A stretch of DNA of 64,000 nt from Palsa-883 sp035486355 (GTDB taxonomy: Bacteria; Pseudomonadota; Alphaproteobacteria; Acetobacterales; Acetobacteraceae). The stretch is from assembly GCA_035486355.1 (NCBI GenBank), contig DATHNE010000190.1, forward strand, positions 1 through 64,000, read 5' to 3'. The position numbers and the translations under genes are program-made. The notes beneath the pieces were generated by a model. It was not told the origin of the DNA. It ran no database searches and was given only the letters and a program-made list of their open reading frames with translations. Below are positions 18,857 to 26,728 of the stretch, piece after piece. Each line of letters starts with the position of its first letter. Positions within the stretch are counted from its first letter, which is position 1.

Positions 18857-19600
18857 TTACGGTGGCGGTACGACGCGGTAGTATACTCCGTTCGCTCCAT
18901 AGGCGGGGCTGAACCATGCTGTGCCGCAGTTGTAATAGGTTGCCCCTGGATATGGCGTGTAAGCACACCCAGCGGGCAGGGCCGCATAGATGGTCCCATA
19001 GGCGTATGCTGCTGCGGCAGCATTGGCGTTCGCCGTGGCTACCGCCGTGCCGACTGCCACGCCGGTGGCGACCGCCGCCGCCCCGCCCCATCCGCCGCAG
19101 TTGTAGCAGCCCGTCCCATAGTACTGGTTGACCACTGTGGGCGGGTGGTACGCGCCAGCATAGGTCGCGGTGCCGGTGTAGTGGGTGCCGTAAGCGTACT
19201 GACCGTTGCTCTCAACGGCGGTATGCCCATTGTTTGTCGCGACAGCCCCGCCGTAGGAGCCGGTCGCATAGTGCGTGCCGTAGGCCGTAGTGCCGTAACT
19301 CCCGGAGTTCGTTCTCCCGCTGGCGCTCTGCGCTGACCAACTGCCATTGCCGGCCTCAGCCGACCCGCCCTTGGAGGTTGTGGCATAATGTGTGCCGCCC
19401 GCCGTCGTGCCATAGGTTCCCGAAGCCGTGTGGCCATTCGCGCCCGCCGCCCAGTGACCGCCATTCGCCGCGGCGCCATAATGTCCACCGCTGGCGGTCT
19501 CGCCGCCGCGCATCCAGGCGCCAGCAGGCTGCATCTGAACGAGAGCCAACGTGGCGCCGGCGATCGCCAAACCGATCTGTCGCATGACGAGGCCTTTCAT
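18857..19600 (-). CDS. Exported Gly/Tyr/Ala/Thr-rich low-complexity protein
   Basis: A 247-residue protein with a signal peptide (best start at the ATG at 19585, MRQIGL...). It is followed by about 120 residues of imperfect short repeats built on the pattern G-T-H-Y-A-T and G-S-Y-G-T-T. A Cys-containing segment (GCYNCGGWGG) and an Ala-rich hydrophobic stretch near 175-200 come next, then a C-terminal cysteine pair and a YRVVPPP end. The composition suggests a surface or periplasmic structural protein. No enzymatic motif is visible. It begins one base after the stop of the DUF2092 gene, so the two form an operon. I do not recognise a named family. Confidence 0.6.
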   Translation of the reverse strand: MKGLVMRQIGLAIAGATLALVQMQPAGAWMRGGETASGGHYGAAANGGHWAAGANGHTASGTYGTTAGGTHYATTSKGGSAEAGNGSWSAQSASGRTNSGSYGTTAYGTHYATGSYGGAVATNNGHTAVESNGQYAYGTHYTGTATYAGAYHPPTVVNQYYGTGCYNCGGWGGAAAVATGVAVGTAVATANANAAAAAYAYGTIYAALPAGCAYTPYPGATYYNCGTAWFSPAYGANGVYYRVVPPP

Positions 19601-19601
19601 T

Positions 19602-20405
19602 TCAGGGCTTGCCGGGCAGCGGCGCGTCGGGGCGCGCGAAGGCCATCCGCGGCGCCTTCAACGCGGAAGCCGACGTGAAGTCCGCGCCATTCATCGCCCG
19701 GTTGAGGTGCCAGTCGGAGAACTGGATCTCGTAACGCGAGTGCGTTGGGTCCTTTGGATATATCGCACGGATCATCCGAGGTAGCCCATCATCTATTCCG
19801 ATCCATACCTCCGCCTGCACGTTGCCGTTGGCGATCGCCACCATGTCAGTGACCGTATCGCCCATCACATGTGACTGGCCGATGACAAAGGCCGAGGTCA
19901 GCCCCTCGGAAAGATTCTTGTAGGGGTCCGCGACGATCACCTCGGCGAACGGGAAGTAGATCGCCGCCTTGTCAAAGGCCTCCTTCATCGCCGCTTCGAT
20001 CGTCGGCGGCGCATCGGCGACCGCCACCAACTCCGCGGCTGGGGCGTACGCCATCATGGTCTTTCCATTGTAGTAAAAGTCCGACGCCGGGCCGTCTCCC
20101 GGCGTGATTACCCGCAACTTGTCAGGGCGTTGCACCGCCACCTGGGACAACGTCGAGTAATACAGCGGTTGGCCGTTACGCGCGGGTGCTTCGTAGGTCG
20201 TGACCGCCGTGAAGCTCATCGACTTTGCGCCGGCAAGCCGCTGGCTCATCGCCTTCAACTTCTCGATCGCGGCGGGCTCGATCGCGGGATGCTCCGGCGG
20301 CGGCGGCAGGGCTGGTGGTTGCGGCTGCTGGGCCCGCGCGGGCGCCAACACAAGTACGCCAAGGGTAAACAGCACCATCAGATGACCAACCGTCGGGCGC
20401 GCCAT
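19602..20405 (-). CDS. DUF2092 periplasmic protein (LolA/LppX-like fold)
   Basis: A 267-residue exported protein of the DUF2092 family. A signal peptide covers residues 1-25, followed by a Pro-rich linker. A helix with LKAMSQRLAGAKSMSF then precedes a series of antiparallel strands with YYSTLSQVAVQRPDKLRV. The fold is related to LolA/LppX-type lipoprotein or lipid carriers, so a lipid or lipoprotein shuttle role is a reasonable guess (inference). First gene of a two-gene operon with the low-complexity exported protein downstream. Confidence 0.8.
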   Translation of the reverse strand: MARPTVGHLMVLFTLGVLVLAPARAQQPQPPALPPPPEHPAIEPAAIEKLKAMSQRLAGAKSMSFTAVTTYEAPARNGQPLYYSTLSQVAVQRPDKLRVITPGDGPASDFYYNGKTMMAYAPAAELVAVADAPPTIEAAMKEAFDKAAIYFPFAEVIVADPYKNLSEGLTSAFVIGQSHVMGDTVTDMVAIANGNVQAEVWIGIDDGLPRMIRAIYPKDPTHSRYEIQFSDWHLNRAMNGADFTSASALKAPRMAFARPDAPLPGKP

Positions 20406-20983
20406 GGACAGTCCTCCGTCTCGGTCGAACGGCCCACGCCGCTCCAGAACCAGATCTCAACCTGCTGGTCGTCATCCAGTCGTATGTCCAGCAGGTTATC
20501 AGACCGGATCAGGAACATTCCGACCAGATCCGCCGCGGGCCAATTGAGTCAATCGCACCGTCACGCACAGCACTTATTGCCGATGTCTCGACGACGTTGT
20601 CCCAGGCGCGCGCACGTACGGCCTGTATCTCGGCCAGTGCTATAGCTGCAACGTCAACCTGTGGCTATGCAGATTCGGCACGTATTTCGGTTCTGTTTAC
20701 AACGCAAATCAGGAGATAGGTAGCAGATACCCAAGCTTGTAAGAACCTAGCAAATCGCAGGCTCCTTTCCACCGAGCGGCTCAACCAACACGTCGACAAA
20801 ACTTGTGGCGCCCGGCAACGGGGGGAAGCGCCCACGGCACCGAAAATACGTTCGTATAACACAACCAATGTGGTGACGATGTCGCGCCGATCGCAGCAGG
20901 GCTGCATCTGGTCCGGAGGGAGCTTTCGAGACCCCCCAAAGCCGACGATGCCGTGTGCGACACCGCCGGCTTCCTGGACGAGC
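20406..20983. other. Gap with no supported gene
   Basis: Nearly 580 bases between the arylsulfatase stop and the DUF2092 start. A plus-strand stretch ending at 20742 reads as a short Cys/Tyr/Gly-rich peptide but has no start codon. A copy of a short degenerate motif (CGGCACGTAT) lies near 20677. Nothing else is recognisable. Confidence 0.4.
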
Positions 20984-23521
20984 CTAGTCCTTGGCATTTG
21001 CCAACGCATACTGCATTTGCTTGTGCTCGGCTTCCGCCATCCGCACCGGTCCAAGCTTGACCGTCAGCTTGTCGATATTGCCGATGCTGCGGAACGGCAT
21101 CAGGTTGTCCTTTCCGATGACCGACGACCGCGTGTCGAGGCCGACATCGAAGGTCTCATTGACCGGGAACAAGAACGGGACGCTGTGCGGCATCTTCAAC
21201 GTGGCAACGGTGTGGCCATCGACCTTCAGCTCACCGCTGCCGCCCTTGCCGAGGCCCGGTCCCTCATAGGTGTAGTCAAACTCGACATTGTGCTTGCCGA
21301 CCGAGAGTGCGTGCTGACCCTCACACTGGAAGCGCTGCAGATCAAGGAAGTTGTAGATGAAGGCCGGCTTGCCATTGGTTAGATACAGTCCGTAACCGCC
21401 CATGCGACCGCCGTCGGTGACGATCATGCCGCTACCGATCTTGTTCAGCGTAACATCGGCGGTGAGGGTGAACGAACGGTTCAGGATGCTTGGCGCGTTG
21501 CCGTCTGGGGTGCCGGCCAGCTCACCGGTATAAGTGAACACCGTCTTGCCAGCGGTGGCGTTCGGTCGCGGTGTGATGGCGCGCTGGAACTGCCGGTTGT
21601 CGAGCGGCAGCACATTGTATTTCCTGGCTTCCGACAGGAACAGAGCCTGCATCTCCTTCAACTTGTCCGGCATTTGCGCCGACAGATCCTTATTCTGTGA
21701 GTAGTCGGTCTCGAGATTGTACAGCTCCCATTTGTAGTCGAGCACATCCGGGAACGGTGCGTTCACCACCCACGGACCAATCGGCGGAATGGTGTTGGCA
21801 TACCAGCCATCGTTGTAGATGCCCCGGTGGCCAGCCATTTCGAAATACTGGGTCTTACGGGTCGACGCGGCGGCGGTGTTCTGCGCATCGAAGGTGTAGA
21901 CCATGCTGACACCCTCTTTCGCCGTCTGCGTGATGCCGTCGACAACGTCCGGTGCCACGACGCCCACTGCCTCGAGGATGGTGGGCGTGATGTCAATGAC
22001 GTGGTGAAACTGGGTGCGCAGGCCACCAACGTCCTTGATCCGCGCCGGCCAGGAAATCGCCAGGCCCTGCCGGGTGCCGCCGAAATGCGACGCGATCTGC
22101 TTGGTCCATTTGAAGGGCGTGTCAAACGCCCAGGACCATCCCACAGCCATATGCGGACTCGTCTCGGCCGAACCCCACGCGTCGTAGAATTTAAGCTGAG
22201 CCGCGACCGGTACATCCAGCACGCCGTTATAGGCAGTATAGGCGTTGGGCGTACCGAGCAGCGTGCCCTCCGGGCTGGTCCCGTTGTCGCCGACAAGATA
22301 GATGATCAGGGTATTGTCGAGCTTGCCTTGAGTCTCGATCTCCTGAATGACACGACCGATCTCATGATCGGTATAGGCGGTGTAGGCGGCATAGATTTCC
22401 GCCTGCCGGGCGAACAGCTTTTTCTCGTCGGCGCTCAGGCTGTCCCACTTCGGCAGATCGTCGGGCCACGGCGTCAGTTCGGCATCCTGCGGGATCACGC
22501 CAAGCTTCTTCTGGTTGGCAAAGATCATGTCGCGCATGGCGTTCCAGCCCATGTCGAACTTGCCCTTGAACTTGACGGCCCATTCCCGCGTCGGCTGGTG
22601 CGGCGCATGGCTGCCGCCGGGCGCGAAGTATACGAAGAACGGTTGGCTGGGGGCCGCGGCGTCGCACTGGCGCAGGTATTTGACCGCTTCATCGGCCAGG
22701 TCGGTGGTGAGGTTGTAGTCGGGCTTGTTCAGCCAGGGGAAGATCTGGGTGTGGTCCTGGAACAGGTACGGGGAGTACTGGTCGGTCTCGCCGCCCATGA
22801 AGCCATAGAAATATTGGAAGCCCATGCCCGATGGCCACTGATCGAAGGGACCGACGGCGCTGAGCTGATTGACCGGGGTGTTGTGGTTCTTGCCGAACCA
22901 GGCGGTGGCATAGCCGTGCTCGGTCAAGATACGACCGATCGTCGCGTTGTCCTTGCCGATATAGGAGTCGTAGCCCGGGAACCCGGTCGACAGTTCCGAG
23001 ATGACGCCGAAGCCGACCTCGTGGTGATTGCGCCCGGTGATCAGCGCGGCCCGGGTGGGCGAGCAAAGCGCGGTCGAATGGAACCGGTTGTAGCGCAGGC
23101 CGGCCTTGGCCACCCGGTCCATGGCTGGGGTCGGGATCAGGCCGCCGAAGGTGCTGCTGACGCCGAAGCCCTGATCGTCTGTCATGATCAGCAACACGTT
23201 GGGCGCGCCGCGCGGCGGCACCACGGTCGGCGGCCACCAGGGTGCGGAGCCCTTCGCGCTTTCGGTGATCGTGCCGGCGAACGAGTACGGCGGCGGCGGC
23301 AGAACGCGCCCGGAAATGGAAATCGTGGCATCCGGGCTGCCGAGCGTGCCGTAAATTGTCCCCTCCTCGGCGGCGGGCATCGGGGCCCCCGGCACGGCCG
23401 CGGCCGGCGCTGCTGGGGTAGCGGTGGCCTGGGCGTTGGCCTTGCCGGACAGCCACGAGCCGCCGAACGCAGCGGCCAAAGCGGCTTTTGCTGTCGAGAC
23501 GAATAATTTCCGCCGGTTCAT
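20984..23521 (-). CDS. Large Tat-exported arylsulfatase (cassette 2)
   Basis: An 845-residue type I sulfatase that hydrolyses sulfate esters. The N-terminus carries a twin-arginine-like signal (NRRKLFVST, hydrophobic core, AxA cleavage near residue 30). The sulfatase domain begins at PNVLLIMTDDQG (about 108), where the Asp pair binds calcium. CSPTR at 153-157 is the formylglycine site, with GYATAWFGKNH following. The C-terminal ~200 residues form the extra beta-sandwich seen in the large AtsA-like group. A ribosome site (AAAGGGG) lies about 8 bases before the ATG. The gene starts 24 bases after a dedicated FGE gene on the same strand. Because FGE acts in the cytoplasm on unfolded cysteine, maturation must precede Tat export. 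The substrate is unknown. Confidence 0.9.
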   Translation of the reverse strand: MNRRKLFVSTAKAALAAAFGGSWLSGKANAQATATPAAPAAAVPGAPMPAAEEGTIYGTLGSPDATISISGRVLPPPPYSFAGTITESAKGSAPWWPPTVVPPRGAPNVLLIMTDDQGFGVSSTFGGLIPTPAMDRVAKAGLRYNRFHSTALCSPTRAALITGRNHHEVGFGVISELSTGFPGYDSYIGKDNATIGRILTEHGYATAWFGKNHNTPVNQLSAVGPFDQWPSGMGFQYFYGFMGGETDQYSPYLFQDHTQIFPWLNKPDYNLTTDLADEAVKYLRQCDAAAPSQPFFVYFAPGGSHAPHQPTREWAVKFKGKFDMGWNAMRDMIFANQKKLGVIPQDAELTPWPDDLPKWDSLSADEKKLFARQAEIYAAYTAYTDHEIGRVIQEIETQGKLDNTLIIYLVGDNGTSPEGTLLGTPNAYTAYNGVLDVPVAAQLKFYDAWGSAETSPHMAVGWSWAFDTPFKWTKQIASHFGGTRQGLAISWPARIKDVGGLRTQFHHVIDITPTILEAVGVVAPDVVDGITQTAKEGVSMVYTFDAQNTAAASTRKTQYFEMAGHRGIYNDGWYANTIPPIGPWVVNAPFPDVLDYKWELYNLETDYSQNKDLSAQMPDKLKEMQALFLSEARKYNVLPLDNRQFQRAITPRPNATAGKTVFTYTGELAGTPDGNAPSILNRSFTLTADVTLNKIGSGMIVTDGGRMGGYGLYLTNGKPAFIYNFLDLQRFQCEGQHALSVGKHNVEFDYTYEGPGLGKGGSGELKVDGHTVATLKMPHSVPFLFPVNETFDVGLDTRSSVIGKDNLMPFRSIGNIDKLTVKLGPVRMAEAEHKQMQYALANAKD

Positions 23522-23545
23522 GTCTGCTGTCCCCTTTTGTGGTGC

Positions 23546-24484
23546 TTATGTCGTGCGACGCACGCAGCGAAAGCCGATGTGGCTGGTGGTGGTGTCGATC
23601 GCCTGCGGATAGCGCGCCGCCGGGCGGTAGCGTTGGCAGTAGTTCGGCGCACACATGAACGAACCGCCCTTGATCACCCTGCGGGCCACACGCGGACCCG
23701 GCTGGGTGAGGTCGTAACTCAATGCCTCGGCGACACCGTGCGGATTGACGGGTGCACAACATGGCCGCGACGGATCATGCGGATGGCCGGCCGCGTACCA
23801 GTCCTTGGTCCATTCCCAGACGTTGCCGGCCATGTCGAACAGGCCGTAGCCGTTGGCCGGGAAACAGCCTACCGGCGCCCTTGCGGCAAACCCATCAAGG
23901 CTTTCGTTCTGCCAGGGAAACTCCCCCTGCCAGGTATTGGCCATCCATTGCCCACCCGGCGTGAATTCATCGCCCCAGCAATAGACGGCTCCGTCCAGCC
24001 CGCCGCGCGCGGCGAATTCCCATTCCGCTTCGGTCGGCAGGTCTTTGCCGGCCCAGGCGGCGTACGCGAGTGCATCCTCGAAGGCAATGTGCACGACGGG
24101 CTCGCGCTCCCGCCCTGTGATCGAACTGGCGGGTCCCTCGGGATGTTGCCAGTCTGCACTTGGCGCATACTCCCACCAGTCGCGCAGATCGCGCGGCTGC
24201 AGCGGGCGGCTCGGGCTGCGAAATACCGCGCTTCCAGGTTTCAGCAAGTCTGGCCGTGCGCCTGGATAGAGTGTCGGATCGAGAGGCCGTTCGGCAAACG
24301 TCACGTAATCGGTGGCGGCGATGAATGCTGCAAACGCCGCATTGGTAACCGCGTACCGGTCGATCCTGAAGCCGTCGAGCGTGACGGCGTGCGCCGGCCG
24401 TTCTTCAGGGTAATGGTCATCTGAGCCCATCCGGAAGGTGCCGCTGGGAATTTGTGCCATGTCGTCAAGCGCAACAGCGGTCAT
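23546..24484 (-). CDS. Formylglycine-generating enzyme (cassette 2)
   Basis: A ~312-residue SUMF1-type FGE. It has IPSGTFRMGSD at the N-terminus, PTEAEWEFAARGG and FDMAGNVWEWT in the middle, and the catalytic cysteine pair in CAPNYC near the end, followed by SHIGFRC. I start it at the ATG at 24484, preceded by a GAGGAGG site at somewhat long spacing; the open frame to 24733 adds a Cys/Arg-rich stretch unlike FGE. No signal peptide is present, in line with cytoplasmic action. The stop is 24 bases before the large arylsulfatase, its presumed substrate. The same 24-base gap separates cassette 3 genes. Confidence 0.9.
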   Translation of the reverse strand: MTAVALDDMAQIPSGTFRMGSDDHYPEERPAHAVTLDGFRIDRYAVTNAAFAAFIAATDYVTFAERPLDPTLYPGARPDLLKPGSAVFRSPSRPLQPRDLRDWWEYAPSADWQHPEGPASSITGREREPVVHIAFEDALAYAAWAGKDLPTEAEWEFAARGGLDGAVYCWGDEFTPGGQWMANTWQGEFPWQNESLDGFAARAPVGCFPANGYGLFDMAGNVWEWTKDWYAAGHPHDPSRPCCAPVNPHGVAEALSYDLTQPGPRVARRVIKGGSFMCAPNYCQRYRPAARYPQAIDTTTSHIGFRCVRRTT

Positions 24485-24795
24485 CAACGTGGAACCGTTC
24501 CTCCTCGAGACCCGCTGGTACGGATGGCGCATACACAGGCTTATGTATGTGCCCCAATACGGGCCCCTGCGTGGGATAGGATAGAAACGGTTTTTGCGCG
24601 TCGCGACTGTACAGAATCGGCAGACCAGGACGCAGGCTACACCACGATGCAACCGACAGGTGGCTCTGCCTTCACGCGGTGGAGCTGGGGGACATGCGTC
24701 GCGCATCGCCGCACGCGCGTCTCCACGCTGCATGACGGCCAGAGACGATATTTAGACGCGTGGTAGCCCAATAAAGCATGCAGAAGCGGAATAGA

Positions 24796-25782
24796 TCAAA
24801 TGAGGTCAGATCCGCCTGCGCGGCCTGGCGGTCGTCGCAGTGTGGCCGATGGTGACTCCCCAAAGACCGATTTATAGGTAACAGCAAACCGTCCGAGATT
24901 CCATAAACCGTAATCCAATGCTATCTCCGTCACCGAACTGGTGTGGTGATCGGAGCGGAGCAGCGCCCGCCGCGTCAGATGCAATCGTCGTAACAGCACA
25001 AATCGTACCGGCGAGATACCAAGCTGTTCCTCACAAAGGTCCCTCAGACCTCGTTGTGACACGCCGAGGACCCGGGCCAGCGCTGGTATTGACAACGCAC
25101 AGTCAACGCTGGTCTCGACTTCGGCCAGAAATTGTCTTGCGATGTCAACCCGCCGGCGATGTCGATTGCTTTCCTGGGTTGCTTGCCCACTCATGAGGCA
25201 CATGACCATCGGCCGCAGGAGGGCGTGCTCCAGCGCATCCGCACTGATGGGTGACTTGAAAATCTCCGGTGTGGCAGTGACTGCAAGCGTGGCAGCCTCG
25301 ATCACCGCAGACAGCCAGGCATGGACTTGCGTTGGAACGTGCAGGACAGCACCAGCGGTGATGACCAGGGAGGTGCCGCTGATTTCGGTCGCGGCCCGAG
25401 CCAGATCGTCAGCGTCCAGCGTCAGCGCCACAAAATCGACGGGTCCAGATGTCCGATGCTGTGATTGCATGCCCAGCCCGAGGCATAGCCACTCACCTTG
25501 CCGCATCTGTCTGCCGCGCACGACCGGCGGCGCGCTATCGCCGATCCAACCCAGAACGCCTACCCGGTTTGGCGGCATAGCTGACGAGGATATGCGCGAG
25601 AGGTTTTCACGACCGCGCTGCAACGTTAGGCGGCCGACTTGAATTGTGGTCAGGTTGGCAGCGTAGGTGCCGTTGCCAAGCAAGCTGAGAATGCCGTTAC
25701 CACCACGGATTGCCGCGTGGAATTCGTCCGGTTCAAGAAAGCTACGACTGCTGCCGATGGCTACGCCATCCTGACTGGTCAT
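24796..25782 (-). CDS. AraC-family transcriptional regulator
   Basis: A 328-residue regulator with two helix-turn-helix motifs in the C-terminal ~100 residues. The first is SIPALARVLGVSQRGLRDLC; the second is marked by SSVTEIALDYGLWNLGRFAVTYK, the AraC signature. The N-terminal ~200 residues are a ligand or oligomerisation domain with an arrangement similar to AraC-binding-like domain regulators. It lies between FGE-sulfatase cassettes 2 and 3, all on the same strand, and could regulate either. Two exact 22-bp direct repeats lie 190-235 bases upstream and are candidate binding sites. The ~310-base gap between it and the FGE has no gene. Confidence 0.85.
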   Translation of the reverse strand: MTSQDGVAIGSSRSFLEPDEFHAAIRGGNGILSLLGNGTYAANLTTIQVGRLTLQRGRENLSRISSSAMPPNRVGVLGWIGDSAPPVVRGRQMRQGEWLCLGLGMQSQHRTSGPVDFVALTLDADDLARAATEISGTSLVITAGAVLHVPTQVHAWLSAVIEAATLAVTATPEIFKSPISADALEHALLRPMVMCLMSGQATQESNRHRRRVDIARQFLAEVETSVDCALSIPALARVLGVSQRGLRDLCEEQLGISPVRFVLLRRLHLTRRALLRSDHHTSSVTEIALDYGLWNLGRFAVTYKSVFGESPSATLRRPPGRAGGSDLI

Positions 25783-25972
25783 GGAGCGCTGCCCCCTGTT
25801 CGGGGTTTATCACGGACGGCCAACAAAGGGAAATCGGATTACGCCTGCCGACCCGTGGTCTCGCAGCAAGCGGCCTTCCTGCTTGTTAATGCAGCGCTTT
25901 GTCGGCGCAGGATCAGCAGAGCATTTGCCTCCCGTGCCGAGTTGGGGTTGGCTCACCCGGTCAAATGTCACA

Positions 25973-26016
25973 AATGATACACACCCGAGGTATCAATGAT
26001 ACACACCCGAGGTATC
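25973..26016. promoter_or_regulatory. Two exact tandem 22-bp repeats, candidate AraC operator
   Basis: The 22-base unit AATGATACACACCCGAGGTATC occurs twice back to back without mismatch (unit 1 at 25973-25994, unit 2 at 25995-26016). Each unit contains the short inverted repeat GATAC-N9-GTATC. A 22-base period is two helical turns, the usual arrangement for an AraC dimer binding direct repeats. The position is 190-235 bases upstream of the araC-type gene start. Assignment as operator is inference. Confidence 0.45.
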
Positions 26017-26091
26017 AGCGATGTTTGGCGCTTTGCTGCTTGCTGCCAAAGGCCCAAAGCCCAAAGCCCAAAGCCTGTGGCGCGTGGTACC

Positions 26092-26286
26092 TCAGTGGTC
26101 GTTTTGCGACCCGCCGTCCGACTGCTCGATCATTTTAGCAAGCCTTGCCAGACGATGGCGCGCGGCGCGGGCAGAGGCCGCCGTCCACCTGAGTTCGCCC
26201 GAGCCAACAACCAGCTCGAGTTCAGTCAGGAGGTAGGCAAAGTTCTCCTCGTTGCTGAAAGTCTGCAACGGCGTCCGCGGCTTCAT
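26092..26286 (-). CDS. Small hypothetical protein, 64 aa
   Basis: A 64-codon frame whose product looks like two amphipathic helices, with the phrases NEENFAYLLTELELVV and ARAARHRLARLAKMIEQ. That is more protein-like than the surrounding noise frames. There is no clear ribosome site before the GTG/ATG start, and I do not recognise a family. It lies alone in a ~950-base region between the araC gene and the cassette 3 sulfatase. That region also holds a triple GCCCAAA repeat near 26052 and is otherwise featureless. Confidence 0.3.
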   Translation of the reverse strand: MKPRTPLQTFSNEENFAYLLTELELVVGSGELRWTAASARAARHRLARLAKMIEQSDGGSQNDH

Positions 26287-26728
26287 CACGAACTAGAATG
26301 GGTACGAAAGCCACGACAAGTCGTGGTTGTCACCGCGCTGACCCCCTGTTGGAGCGAACTGCGAAAGGCACACACCGATCCGCGGCTCCGGGTTGACGGG
26401 CCAGGGGAGCTGGTTGCCAACGCGGACAGAGACGTACGCCCAATTGCGCCCAATTGAACAAGCGAACCATGGTTATTTATCAGCAACAACCCGGCCAGAC
26501 TACCCAGATACGGCACGGATTTGGCCGCGTCTGTTTTAATGTGCATGCGCGATTCAACCTCCGGACCCACCGTCGCCTTCACCTTGCAGTGCGCCAAGCT
26601 CATAAGAATGGCATGACCTTTCGGGAGGGGGGACGCTTCAATCCTCTTTGGCTCATCGTTTCCGTCCCAACTGGGACCGTGGGAAGCAAGCCTTACCAAT
26701 CACCGGTCGATAGTCCGCGATAAGTGCC

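Noticed and set aside
20590..20742. Possible Cys/Tyr-rich peptide fragment
   Set aside because: No start codon or ribosome site, and I cannot match it to a family with confidence.
21827..23506. Plus-strand open frame of 559 codons
   Set aside because: It is antisense to the arylsulfatase; the minus-strand product has clear sulfatase motifs and this one has none.
26052..26072. Triple GCCCAAA repeat
   Set aside because: Too short and in a non-coding gap; probably slippage rather than a functional array or CRISPR.
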